From Candidatus Omnitrophota bacterium (GTDB taxonomy: Bacteria; Hinthialibacterota; Hinthialibacteria; Hinthialibacterales; JAKPRU01), in contig JAKQSI010000096.1 in NCBI GenBank assembly GCA_029570205.1, positions 1 through 64,000 of the forward strand: 64,000 nt of DNA, written 5' to 3'. Below, piece by piece: positions 53,384-61,958 of the stretch; position 1 is the first letter of the stretch; each line of letters opens with the position of its first letter. The notes beneath the pieces are model-generated. The model saw only the letters and a list, made by a program, of their open reading frames with translations, made no database searches and was not told the origin of the DNA. A program made the position numbers and the translations under genes.

Positions 53384-53640
53384 CGAGGTCGCATCTTTCC
53401 AGTACGATTCGTTGTTCCCAAACGGCGACTTGTGAACCGGTCTCCCATTCGAGAGCGCCGTTCCATGAAAATACCCCGCTTTCCCGGAACGTGAATAGGG
53501 ATGCCGAGCGCGATTCTCCCTTCAATCATCCAGCCTTGAGTGCTTCCATATTGATCGGACCGTTCCCGGGCAACACTTCGGGAACGGCGGATGATCTCAG
53601 CGTCCTCATTCTCTCGCTTGAGCACGGAGGCATGTTCCAG

Positions 53641-56600
53641 ATGAACTACGAGCCGACATTCTCACTTCCGGTATCGCTCTCTCAGCGACATTTGGCTTTG
53701 TTCTGTCTGTTTTCATTGATCCCGGTTTTACCGGTGGCGGCCTTGGCGGCATCCGGCGGCGGTACGCTGGAGATGTCGCTTCTCTGGATTGCGGAATCGA
53801 AGACCTATCTGGAAACCTCGGCGATGCTGGCCGATTTGAACGGTGACGGTCTCCAGGAGGGCATTCTCGCAGGACGAGAAGAGTTGATTGCAATTGACGG
53901 GGCCGGTAAAGAGCTGTGGCGTTGGCGGACGCCCGGCCGGTTTATCACATATCCCGCTGTATTGATGCGGGCCAACCAATCCCCGCTGATTTACGCGGCG
54001 GATAACACCGGGCGGCTGACCTGTGTAGACGGGACAGGCAAAGAAATCTGGCACGCGCAACTGAACGCACCCACGATTTCCTCCGCGGCGGTGGTCTGCG
54101 ATCTGAACGGCGATGGCGTGTCCGAGGTTCTTCAGACGGATGAGAGGGGAACGGTCTGGTGCTTTAATTCATTGACGGGAACGCCGATTTGGCAGGCGCA
54201 GGTGAGTGGGATTCCGGTCTCACCTGCCGTAGGGGATTTGAATGCGGACGGGACTCCTGAGATTGTAGTCGCGACGGGAGCGGGGCTGATTTTTGCGTTG
54301 GATCGAAGCGGGGCGATTCTCTGGGAAAGAGAGATTGGCGGAACCTCTCCATCCTGGTCAACTTCCGCGCCGGTTATTTTCGGCGCATCGGACGGCTCTG
54401 CCAGAGTCGTTGCCGGATCCGGTTCCGGCCGGGTCTTCTGCCTCGACGGAGTTACCGGGAATGTCCTTTGGAAGAATCCCACATGCGGACCCATTGCCTC
54501 CACAATCTCGGTCGGCGATCCGGACCTCGACGGCCGCGCGGATATTTTTCTGATTACACAATTAGGCGTGATCTACCGTTACGACGAGCAAGGAACCCAA
54601 CTCAGCCAAATCGATATGCAGGGGCGCAGTCTCGCCTCCGGTTCCATTCTCGACGTTAATTCGGACGGCCGCCCGGAATATGTGTTTTCTACTCAACAGG
54701 GACACCTGATGGTATTGGATAATTCCGGGGACGTTCTTTTCGACTACCAGTTCCCGAACCGCACAACTAATTCCACGCCCATTTTCGGCGATATGACTAA
54801 ATCCTCCCCCGGCCTCGAAATGCTGATTTCCGGGGGCGAATCCGGGAAGATTTTTTGTTTCAAGACACCCGCGAAAACCGACACGCTTATTCAATGGGGC
54901 GGGTATCGCTGCACACCGGATATGAAAGCCTCCTGGCTCGGTCTCTCGCAGGCCGACTCCATCCGCATGGTTCCACAGGCCCTGGACCCGCACACATTAT
55001 TAACCGGACAGGATATTTGTTTTTCAATTTACAATCCGGTATCGAACGGCAAGCCCCTGAAAGCATCCGCCGATATTTTTGCCCCGGATGGGTCACGCCG
55101 GACGGCTACTACGTTCATAGTGGGAAAGTATGGCGAATTGCGTATGCGTTTCATTCCGGTTGCCCCGGGGCTGCACCGAATTGCCTGGACCCTTGCCCGG
55201 GAAGAGGGAACTCCGATCTGTAACGGCACAAAGGAACTGACCCTGATCCCGTTTGCGAATGACCGCGCTGTGCTTGAACGGACCTTCGCCGCGATTACAG
55301 ACACGCGCCGGTCGGTAGAACCACTCCTGCCGCTGTCGGCATCCGCCCTGGAACGAGAACTTGCGCTTATGAAACACGACCTGGATGCGGTGGAATCTCT
55401 CCAGACCCAATTCCCGAATGCCGATGCGGAAGCCAAATACATTACCTGTGAGAAGACATCCAACCTCATTGCAAAAGCGGCGCGAATAGATAATATTTCC
55501 CGGATCGTTTCTCAGTCCGCTTGCCCCGGCGCCACAACAAGCATTATTCCATTTGAAGGTCTTCTGTGGGAAAACCGTGCGGTAGACGAACAGATTCCCA
55601 CAAACGCTACACGTTTCCTGCGAATCAGTCGAACCGCCGTCCCGACGGAGCATGAGGTATTTGCGCTCAATCTGTTTAATATCACGGATCGGGCGATTCA
55701 AACACGGATTCTTGTAGAGACATCCGATCCCGCGGTGACCGTAACACCACGCCACGCCATTTCCGTTCCCACATCGCTTGGGGCGATGTCCTGGGACCCG
55801 CTGCCGACACTCGATCAATCCGGGGTTATCTCCATTCCGCCCCTTTCGACCCGGCAAATCTGGCTGGATGTTGTTGCACCGACAACCTCTGGGAAATACC
55901 GCGTTACCGTCCGTTGCCTGGCCTTGAACGGCGCAGGAGTACTGGAAACGACTAATCCTGCGTCCGTGCCTCCACCGGAGGCTCAGACAGAAATCGACCT
56001 CGATGTTCTCGCGTTCGAGCCGGCCCCCCCTGGCGTCTTTCGTCTTTGCACGTGGGCATCGGCCAAAGAATCCGACTATGAGGACTTACTGTCGCATGGG
56101 AATAATGTTTTTGTTCTTCCGTTACCCCAACCCAAAGGCAAGCCGGGGGAACCTGAAGGGATTGACTCCACTCAACTGGATGCCGCCATCCGGGGAGTGA
56201 AAGGGCATGATGTAGTTTTTCTACTTCAAGGCATGCCGAACCTGGCCGGAAAGCCCGGAGAAACGCCGTATCAGCGTGAACTCGAAACTTATCTTAAGGG
56301 CCTGGTTGCGCATCTATCCCAAAACGGTATCGACAAACAGCATTTTGCCCTGTACCCATTTGACGAACCGGGCGGCTTCGGTTGGAACATCGTGAATCAA
56401 TATGTCGACTTTGGTAAAGCCGTTCGGAAAGTAGATCCGGCGATCCAAATCTACATGGACGGCGGCGGGGAACTGCCGATGTTTGAAGCCATGGCCCCCG
56501 TCACCGATATCTGGTGCCCCGGAATCAATATGCTTCCGGAGCCGTCCCCGGAGATGAAATGCATTCGGGGTACGGGGAAAACGCTCTGGTCTTACAATTG

Positions 56601-57093
56601 CTCATACAGCTACGGCAGGCCCATCGGCGCGTATCTGAAGAATACGAACATTGTAGCCGAGTACCGCATCGCCGCCCTTTTCGCGTTCCGTTACGATGCG
56701 ACCGGAATCGGCTACTGGTGTTACAATCACGGCGAGGACCCGTGGGGCCGTACCGAATTCGAGTACATGCTGATTTATCCGACAACCGACGGGCCTGTTA
56801 CCAGCCGGCGCTGGGAGGCGGTTCGAGAAGGGATCGAGGATTACCGAATCCTGAACGCGCTCCGGAGCCATCTTCAGGGACGGGACACCGACAAGGAGAT
56901 CCGAAGCAGGGTGGACCGTCTCCTAAAGGAAACCCTTGCGCAATGGATGGATCAGAGTTACCGGGAAATGAACCTGGGCCTTTCTCGCGATGCAATCGAT
57001 CTCACCAACAGTGAAGAAAAGGTCCGGCAATTCCGTGAAGAGATGTTGACTTGTATTCGTCTTTTGAGCGAACCAGATACCAGGGCGAGATAA
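53641..57093 (+). CDS. secreted beta-propeller plus DUF4091/GH123-like protein
   Basis: About 1150 residues. The ATG at 53641 has GGAGG 10 nt upstream; the frame opens at 53377 but would run into the divergent gene. The signal peptide covers HLALFCLFSLIPVLPVAALAA. Residues 50-400 form an FG-GAP/PQQ-like propeller with Ca-binding-like DLNGDG and DLNADG loops (LADLNGDGLQEG, VCDLNGDGVSEV, VGDLNADGTPEI, DVNSDGRPEY). Middle domains (about 410-790) look like beta-sandwiches. The C-terminal 350 residues resemble DUF4091, related to GH123: FALYPFDEPGGFGW with an Asp-Glu pair, LWSYNCSYSYGRP and GYWCYNHGEDPWG, then WEAVREGIEDYRIL. It probably acts on an extracellular amino-sugar glycan. The alpha/beta hydrolase follows after 13 nt. 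Confidence 0.78.
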   Translation: MNYEPTFSLPVSLSQRHLALFCLFSLIPVLPVAALAASGGGTLEMSLLWIAESKTYLETSAMLADLNGDGLQEGILAGREELIAIDGAGKELWRWRTPGRFITYPAVLMRANQSPLIYAADNTGRLTCVDGTGKEIWHAQLNAPTISSAAVVCDLNGDGVSEVLQTDERGTVWCFNSLTGTPIWQAQVSGIPVSPAVGDLNADGTPEIVVATGAGLIFALDRSGAILWEREIGGTSPSWSTSAPVIFGASDGSARVVAGSGSGRVFCLDGVTGNVLWKNPTCGPIASTISVGDPDLDGRADIFLITQLGVIYRYDEQGTQLSQIDMQGRSLASGSILDVNSDGRPEYVFSTQQGHLMVLDNSGDVLFDYQFPNRTTNSTPIFGDMTKSSPGLEMLISGGESGKIFCFKTPAKTDTLIQWGGYRCTPDMKASWLGLSQADSIRMVPQALDPHTLLTGQDICFSIYNPVSNGKPLKASADIFAPDGSRRTATTFIVGKYGELRMRFIPVAPGLHRIAWTLAREEGTPICNGTKELTLIPFANDRAVLERTFAAITDTRRSVEPLLPLSASALERELALMKHDLDAVESLQTQFPNADAEAKYITCEKTSNLIAKAARIDNISRIVSQSACPGATTSIIPFEGLLWENRAVDEQIPTNATRFLRISRTAVPTEHEVFALNLFNITDRAIQTRILVETSDPAVTVTPRHAISVPTSLGAMSWDPLPTLDQSGVISIPPLSTRQIWLDVVAPTTSGKYRVTVRCLALNGAGVLETTNPASVPPPEAQTEIDLDVLAFEPAPPGVFRLCTWASAKESDYEDLLSHGNNVFVLPLPQPKGKPGEPEGIDSTQLDAAIRGVKGHDVVFLLQGMPNLAGKPGETPYQRELETYLKGLVAHLSQNGIDKQHFALYPFDEPGGFGWNIVNQYVDFGKAVRKVDPAIQIYMDGGGELPMFEAMAPVTDIWCPGINMLPEPSPEMKCIRGTGKTLWSYNCSYSYGRPIGAYLKNTNIVAEYRIAALFAFRYDATGIGYWCYNHGEDPWGRTEFEYMLIYPTTDGPVTSRRWEAVREGIEDYRILNALRSHLQGRDTDKEIRSRVDRLLKETLAQWMDQSYREMNLGLSRDAIDLTNSEEKVRQFREEMLTCIRLLSEPDTRAR

Positions 57094-57106
57094 AGAAAGG
57101 AACCCC

Positions 57107-58030
57107 ATGATGAATCGATATCGCCGTCTGTCTTCTCTACTTTTCATTGCAATGGCGCTTCCTCTAACCGCTTCGGCGCAGGACTCGCCGACGACACTCC
57201 AAACCCTGAGCGAGGAAGCCTACCAGGCGGTCATACAATTTTATCAGTACGATCCGGGCATTCCGCTGGAGGCACGGATGGTGGAACATCGCGAACGGGA
57301 CGACTACGCGCGGGAAAAGATCGTGTTCCGAGGTGTGCGGGGATTTCGGGTCCCGGCCTTTCTTGAGTTACCGAAGACCGGTCAGGCCCCATTCCCCTGC
57401 GTATTGTTGCTGCACGGGTGGTCGGGGGCGAAATTAAATTGGTGGGAGGATGATAACTTTATCCACGGCGGGCTTGCGAGAAAAGCATTGCTGGAAGCGG
57501 GATATGCGGTATTTGCCCTGGATGCGCAGGCGCATGGGGAACGCGCCGCCGAAATCGACTACGCGCATGTGAACTACTCGGAAAAAGACGGTTGGAAGAA
57601 CTACTTCACGTTGCCGGAAATCTATACCCAAACAACGGTGGACTATCGCCGCGGCCTGGATTACCTGGCCACCCGTCCGGAAATAGATATGAACCGGGTC
57701 GGAGTTCTCGGCTACAGTATGGGCGGTACACAGAGTTTTCTGCTCACATCGGCAGACTCACGGATCAAGGTCACCGTCGCCTGCGTTACACCGGCGATGA
57801 CAGAGAAGTATTATCCCGTCGCGCCAAACAACTATCTTTCGGGTCTGGCGGGGCGGCCGTTTCTCATGCTGATGGGGCGCACGGATGATCTGTGCTCCGA
57901 GGACTTGGCGAAACAACTCTATGATCTCATCCCCAGCGAACAAAAAGATTTGAAATTTTTTGAGTCCGGCCACAAACTCCCGAAGGAATATATCCGGGAC
58001 GCTGTAGCGTGGTTCAATAAGTACCTGTAG
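57107..58030 (+). CDS. secreted alpha/beta hydrolase (acetyl-esterase/dienelactone-hydrolase type)
   Basis: 307 residues. Signal peptide ends ALPLTASAQ. Oxyanion-side HGWSGAKLNWW, the nucleophile elbow GYSMGGTQ, Asp in LMGRTDDLCSED and His in FESGHKLP form the triad. A helical lid segment (HGERAAEIDYAHVNYSEKDG) lies between. The fold fits acetyl-xylan-esterase-like or dienelactone-hydrolase-like exported enzymes; likely de-esterifies a polysaccharide or small ester. AAAGGA precedes the start. It is co-directional and 13 nt after the propeller/GH123-like gene, suggesting a two-gene glycan module. Confidence 0.83.
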   Translation: MMNRYRRLSSLLFIAMALPLTASAQDSPTTLQTLSEEAYQAVIQFYQYDPGIPLEARMVEHRERDDYAREKIVFRGVRGFRVPAFLELPKTGQAPFPCVLLLHGWSGAKLNWWEDDNFIHGGLARKALLEAGYAVFALDAQAHGERAAEIDYAHVNYSEKDGWKNYFTLPEIYTQTTVDYRRGLDYLATRPEIDMNRVGVLGYSMGGTQSFLLTSADSRIKVTVACVTPAMTEKYYPVAPNNYLSGLAGRPFLMLMGRTDDLCSEDLAKQLYDLIPSEQKDLKFFESGHKLPKEYIRDAVAWFNKYL

Positions 58031-58044
58031 GCGAGAGTGTTCCG

Positions 58045-59112
58045 ATGAAACGCGATTCGATCTGGAACCGGTCGTTTGAAGATCTCTCAGGGTGGTGCCG
58101 CCATGAAGGTTTGCCCGCATACCGCGCCCGGCAGATTTTCAATTGGCTTTATTCCCGAAGCGCCGCGCGGTGGGAGGACATGACGGATCTTCCGCAATCG
58201 TTTCGGCAACGGCTCGATGAATGTTTTAGTGTGGATCTTCCGCAAATCATTCATCGGCAGACCGATCCCGAAGACGGAACGGAAAAGCTACTGATTCAAC
58301 TTACGGACGGAAAGCAGGTCGAAACGGTAATCATTCCTCGCGACGGGAAAGAAGAGGAGGGATTTACGGTGTGTGTGTCCACGCAGGTCGGATGCACCTT
58401 TGCCTGCCGATTTTGCGCCACAGGACGGATGGGGCTGGTGCGGGATCTCCAGGCGGGTGAGATTGTGGCCCAGGTTCTTTTAGCGCAGCGGCTGGGGAAG
58501 GCTGTGAAACGGGTCGTGTTGATGGGTATGGGGGAGCCGCTGCATAACTATGAAAATGTATCGGCCGCCATCAATATCCTTTCTGGAAAAGAAGGTCTGG
58601 GCTGGTCACCAAGAAGAATTACGTGTTCTACGGTCGGCCTTGTCCCCGAAATCTATCGCCTCGCTCAGGATGCCCCTGGAGTTAAACTGGCCGTCTCCCT
58701 TCACGGCACAACCGATCAGAAACGGTCGGAAATCGCTCCGATCGCGCAGGTGTACACGCTGGATCGGCTATTCGAAGCGCTGCGTTACTATCATGAGCGA
58801 GACAAACGGCGGATTAGTTTTGAATATCTATTGATCCGGGGAGTGAACGACGGGATACGTGACGCCAACCGGCTGCTAGAGTTACTTCGTGGTCTGGTCT
58901 GTCATGTTAATCTGATCCCGAATAATCGGATTCCGAAATCGGAGTATACCCGGCCGTCGGGGCAGGTCGTTACTCGATTTGTGGAGATATTACAAAAGGG
59001 GGGCATTGCGGTAACCGTCCGGGCCAGTAAAGGACGCGGCATTTCGGGAGCCTGCGGTCAGCTTGCCACCGAATCGCGAAGCAGAGAATCCATAGCGACT
59101 ACGGACGTTTGA
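58045..59112 (+). CDS. rlmN: 23S rRNA (A2503-C2)/tRNA methyltransferase RlmN
   Basis: Radical SAM enzyme of 355 residues. The CxxxCxxC cluster motif is in VGCTFACRFCATG. The N-terminal helical part (SWCRHEGLPAYRARQIFNWLY type) binds RNA. GMGEPLHNYENV and the C-terminal SGACGQL with the conserved methyl-carrying Cys are present, along with VNLIPNN. It methylates C2 of A2503 in 23S rRNA. It starts 14 nt after the hydrolase and its tail overlaps the convergent methyltransferase by 14 nt. Confidence 0.95.
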   Translation: MKRDSIWNRSFEDLSGWCRHEGLPAYRARQIFNWLYSRSAARWEDMTDLPQSFRQRLDECFSVDLPQIIHRQTDPEDGTEKLLIQLTDGKQVETVIIPRDGKEEEGFTVCVSTQVGCTFACRFCATGRMGLVRDLQAGEIVAQVLLAQRLGKAVKRVVLMGMGEPLHNYENVSAAINILSGKEGLGWSPRRITCSTVGLVPEIYRLAQDAPGVKLAVSLHGTTDQKRSEIAPIAQVYTLDRLFEALRYYHERDKRRISFEYLLIRGVNDGIRDANRLLELLRGLVCHVNLIPNNRIPKSEYTRPSGQVVTRFVEILQKGGIAVTVRASKGRGISGACGQLATESRSRESIATTDV

Positions 59113-59830
59113 CGGCGAACATGGCTACCGACGACCCGAACAGGAATTGTCTGACTTCCGAAACATTCAATCCCACAGCCGCGCAATCCTCTGCGATTTC
59201 CTCAGGCGATGCAAATGCCAGGGCGGATGAGGCCAGGTAGCGGTGCATCTCTGCCGACCCATGCACCAACCCGGCAAGCAGGGGGATGCCGCGCCGCAAA
59301 TAAAAACGATGCAGCATCGCAACCAGGCGGCCGCGCGGTAGTCCGGTCTCCAGTATCGCCAGCCGCCCGCCCGGACGAAGGACTCGCGATATTTCGCCAA
59401 GGGCGTCGCCAACACCCGCAAGATTCCGCAGACCATAGCCGACCATTGCCGCATCAAAAACATGATCCGGGAACGGTAATCGAAGCGCATCGCCGCGTAC
59501 CCAAACCGGCCTGTGCATCGAGACGCACCAGCCGGCTCGTGACTGCGCAACAGTAATCATTTCAGAAGCGAAATCCAGCCCCACAGTCACTCCGGCAATC
59601 GTCTCCGCCGCGGCAAGGTACGCCAGGTCCCCCGTACCGCAGCATAAGTCCAACACGCGATCGCCGGGCTGCAAGCGCAAACCGCACACCAAAGTCCGTT
59701 TCCAGCATCGATGCAGGCCGAAGGTCATCCAATCGTTAATACGGTCATAGTGAGCAGAAATCTCCGCGAATCCGGCGCGGACGAATTCCGGCTTTTTATC
59801 CGTGGGTGGAAGAGATTGCTCAAGCGCCAT
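59099..59830 (-). CDS. MenG/UbiE-type quinone methyltransferase
   Basis: 243 residues. The family opening FAEISAHYDRINDWMTFGLHRCWKR is followed by SAM motif I VLDLCCGTGDLAYLA, GLDFASEMI, and post-I GDALRLPFPDHVFDAAMVGYGLRNL. The C-terminal VSEVRQFLFGSSVAMFAVKRP fits. It methylates demethylmenaquinone or a ubiquinone precursor; which quinone is not decidable here. It overlaps the upstream PFOR-like gene by 11 nt and the convergent rlmN by 14 nt. Confidence 0.9.
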   Translation of the reverse strand: MALEQSLPPTDKKPEFVRAGFAEISAHYDRINDWMTFGLHRCWKRTLVCGLRLQPGDRVLDLCCGTGDLAYLAAAETIAGVTVGLDFASEMITVAQSRAGWCVSMHRPVWVRGDALRLPFPDHVFDAAMVGYGLRNLAGVGDALGEISRVLRPGGRLAILETGLPRGRLVAMLHRFYLRRGIPLLAGLVHGSAEMHRYLASSALAFASPEEIAEDCAAVGLNVSEVRQFLFGSSVAMFAVKRP

Positions 59831-60881
59831 CGGTTATGGAGTCGGCGATTGTTGAGATATCGTTCTCGGTCAAGACCGTTTTTTCGGTGGGAATGGTAAA
59901 GGACCGAAGGTGTACCTTCGAGCGGGGTGGGATCATCGCGGCGATTTCACCGAGAAACGGCGGCTGCAAGACACCGGGAGTAACGTCCGGTTCGACTACC
60001 GCCAGCGCATCCAGGTCGGCTACTTGCTCGATTACATCCCGAATCGCCAGGGGGCGGTAACAGAGCGGACGAACAAACGCGCACTTGCCGCCGCGGCCGT
60101 CATAGCCGTTCTGTTCGATATCCGCCGGTGCGGGAATCAGCGAAATAATAGCGCGGTTTGCTTTGTCTACTTTCCCCGCTACCGGAAGGGAATCCTCTTT
60201 GGCCCGGTAGCCGCATTGTTTGTACAGATCCGGCAGCGCGGCAATGAGTTGGCGATAGCTGCCCGGAAGGCTGGGAGGTTCTTTTTTGCGTTCCATGCGG
60301 GCGAATGCTTCCTCGAAGGTCATTTTGGTTTTTCCGGCCCGCTCGCTCTCCAGGCCCTTAAGCGGGCTGCCGAGGTTGAGTTTCTCGTGTACCTGAAATG
60401 TTCGCGCGCCGCCGCCGTCCAGGCACGATTGCATCACCATCACGGGCAGGCGGATTTTTTTCTCCTCGTGGAGAAGATATCCCAGGCAGAGATGGTCGTA
60501 CACCTCCTGGAATGTATGAGTCCAAAACTGAACCCAGCCGGTGTCCCGTAGAAACAGGGGCGAGACATTCGGCAGGGAGTATTTTCCGAGTTCATCCCGG
60601 AGGACGAGAATTACCACCGGCCGCATGTCCTTAGACATCTGGATGAACTGGTCGTACGCGGTGAACAGTTCCTGGTAGGCACAGAACAGCAGGGCGCGTT
60701 TTTTATCATCGGCTTTGTCCGTCGCATAGGAAAGGCCGTTACGCGTAGAATCGGCGTGTTTGAACTGAGTGACCGCGCCGCTTGCGACGGCCATCTCGAA
60801 ATAGAGTTGTTTGACCGCCGGGGTGAACAGCACACGGTCCAGCCCCGCCTGCTTCGCAATCGCCGTAAGAAGATCCTGCAT
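59820..60881 (-). CDS. orphan 2-oxoacid:ferredoxin oxidoreductase alpha-like protein
   Basis: 353 residues. Segments QELFTAYDQFIQMSKDMRPVVILVLRDELGK and DTGWVQFWTHTFQEVYDHLC, then LPVMVMQSCLDGG match the pyrimidine-binding alpha part of pyruvate:ferredoxin oxidoreductases (the porA-like region between domains I and II). No beta subunit, gamma subunit or ferredoxin domain is encoded next to it, and there are no CxxC clusters. The C-terminus RPLAIRDVIEQVADLDALAVVEP resembles the VRPFP...DLV region of alpha subunits. It is co-transcribed with the MenG-type gene. Either partner subunits lie elsewhere or it has a separate role. Confidence 0.6.
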   Translation of the reverse strand: MQDLLTAIAKQAGLDRVLFTPAVKQLYFEMAVASGAVTQFKHADSTRNGLSYATDKADDKKRALLFCAYQELFTAYDQFIQMSKDMRPVVILVLRDELGKYSLPNVSPLFLRDTGWVQFWTHTFQEVYDHLCLGYLLHEEKKIRLPVMVMQSCLDGGGARTFQVHEKLNLGSPLKGLESERAGKTKMTFEEAFARMERKKEPPSLPGSYRQLIAALPDLYKQCGYRAKEDSLPVAGKVDKANRAIISLIPAPADIEQNGYDGRGGKCAFVRPLCYRPLAIRDVIEQVADLDALAVVEPDVTPGVLQPPFLGEIAAMIPPRSKVHLRSFTIPTEKTVLTENDISTIADSITDGA

Positions 60882-60948
60882 GGTGATGGCCTCCGATTTC
60901 GAATGATTCTACCACCGAGGAGTCTCGCGGGTAGTGCTGCAGGAAAAC

Positions 60949-60979
60949 CCTTGGAGTGCGGGAGCGCCGCTCCCGCCTT
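60949..60979 (-). repeat. 31-bp palindromic repeat, inverted copy
   Basis: Perfect reverse complement of the copies at 61007-61037 and 61638-61668. Core GGCGGGAGCGGCGCTCCCGC. Separated by 27 bases from the next copy, making a large inverted repeat just upstream of the PFOR-like gene. Confidence 0.95.
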
Positions 60980-61006
60980 GGGTCTGGACGGACATCCGAG
61001 AGTAAC

Positions 61007-61037
61007 AAGGCGGGAGCGGCGCTCCCGCACTCCAAGG
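61007..61037 (+). repeat. 31-bp palindromic repeat, direct copy 1
   Basis: Identical to 61638-61668 in the same orientation; the two copies bracket hicBA. Confidence 0.95.
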
Positions 61038-61068
61038 ATGTCCGCTCTGGTAATCGGGACAGAAGACT

Positions 61069-61305
61069 CTATCGTGTTTCGACCAGGAGGCGGTATTTCG
61101 GTTCCGGGATGGTGATCCGTAGTTTTTGCAGGCTTTCCAGGTGCAGATCAAGAGCCTCGCACGCATGCGCAAACGCCTCAGGCAGCGTGGTTCCACTGGT
61201 GATGATCTCCGGAAAGTCAGGATAATCCACTGTGAAAACCGGTTCCGCAGGTTGGTAGCGAATGGTGAATACGTATCCTCGGTACTCGTGATTGGTTTGC
61301 ATCAT
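61069..61305 (-). CDS. hicB: HicB-type antitoxin
   Basis: 78 residues with the HicB partial RNase H fold: YVFTIRYQPAEPVFTVDYPDFPEIITSGTTLPEAFAHACEALDLHL. This is the short HicB form without a C-terminal DNA-binding domain. It overlaps the toxin gene by 4 nt (toxin first, as usual for hicAB). It neutralises HicA by direct binding. Bracketed with hicA by exact direct repeats. Confidence 0.88.
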   Translation of the reverse strand: MMQTNHEYRGYVFTIRYQPAEPVFTVDYPDFPEIITSGTTLPEAFAHACEALDLHLESLQKLRITIPEPKYRLLVETR

Positions 61306-61538
61306 AGTTCCAAAATCTCCAGAAGTTTGCCGATATCCCTCGCTGAACAGGTCTTGCGTGATCCGTGAGGTCGAACAAGGGTCAAGACCTTGTTGTCCGC
61401 CCGATGGTAAGTTCGATGACTCCCACGGGCATTGAAGACGACAAAACCTTCACATCGAAGCAGAGCATTCACCTCCGCAAAACGGATATCCGCCGGTGTC
61501 CGGCGCATCTTCTCAATCAGTTTATCACGCCGACTCAC
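61302..61538 (-). CDS. hicA: HicA-type mRNA interferase toxin
   Basis: 78 residues with the dsRBD-like HicA fold. RFAEVNALLRCEGFVVFNARGSHRTYHRAD keeps the catalytic His in GSHRTY. GTG start with AGGAGG 8 nt upstream. It cleaves mRNA and tmRNA in characterised systems. The spacer 61539-61958 upstream holds a third repeat copy and the smc promoter. Confidence 0.9.
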   Translation of the reverse strand: MSRRDKLIEKMRRTPADIRFAEVNALLRCEGFVVFNARGSHRTYHRADNKVLTLVRPHGSRKTCSARDIGKLLEILEL

Positions 61539-61637
61539 GGACTTTCCTCCTTTGCGGTCATAGATATCCTATCATAGTACCGGGATCGGGCGAGAAGACA
61601 AAACCGGGGCTATCGCTTTCGTGATTCACTCACTCGG

Positions 61638-61668
61638 AAGGCGGGAGCGGCGCTCCCGCACTCCAAGG
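61638..61668 (+). repeat. 31-bp palindromic repeat, direct copy 2
   Basis: Exact copy in the spacer between hicA and smc. Confidence 0.95.
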
Positions 61669-61830
61669 ACGATTCTCCGAAAGATATTCCTGCCGTTTTC
61701 CGGTCAAAAAAGACAATTCACAGGTGACTCACACAATGTACCCACGGGATAACTTCAGCAAAATCAGTAAATTATATGCGATGTAACTTGAATCTATCCA
61801 CAACCCAACATATAGTTGTTTAACCTCAAA

Positions 61831-61854
61831 AAAAACACGACCTATAGTGTTTTT
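61831..61854. terminator. AAAAACAC/GTGTTTTT hairpin with flanking A and T runs
   Basis: 8-bp perfect stem, 8-base loop, A-run before and T-run after. It could terminate in either direction. Immediately upstream of the smc promoter. Confidence 0.5.
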
Positions 61855-61858
61855 TGTC

Positions 61859-61887
61859 TTGACGAGTTGATTCCCCTATTCTATACT
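61859..61887 (+). promoter_or_regulatory. sigma70 promoter of smc
   Basis: TTGACG (61859-61864), exactly 17-bp spacer, TATACT (61882-61887). About 70 nt before the smc start. Confidence 0.82.
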
Positions 61888-61958
61888 TGAGACTCAGGAT
61901 AGAAACATTTGCGGATGTTCTGACCGTTTGACGTACTGCGCATGGGTAGTGAGGCGAT

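Noticed and set aside
53377-53640. N-terminal extension of the propeller/GH123-like frame
   Set aside because: Overlaps the divergent oxidoreductase start, lacks protein-like content, and the signal peptide and GGAGG lie at 53641.
60949-61037. Possible insertion-sequence ends
   Set aside because: Only 27 bases lie between the two inverted copies; no transposase fits.
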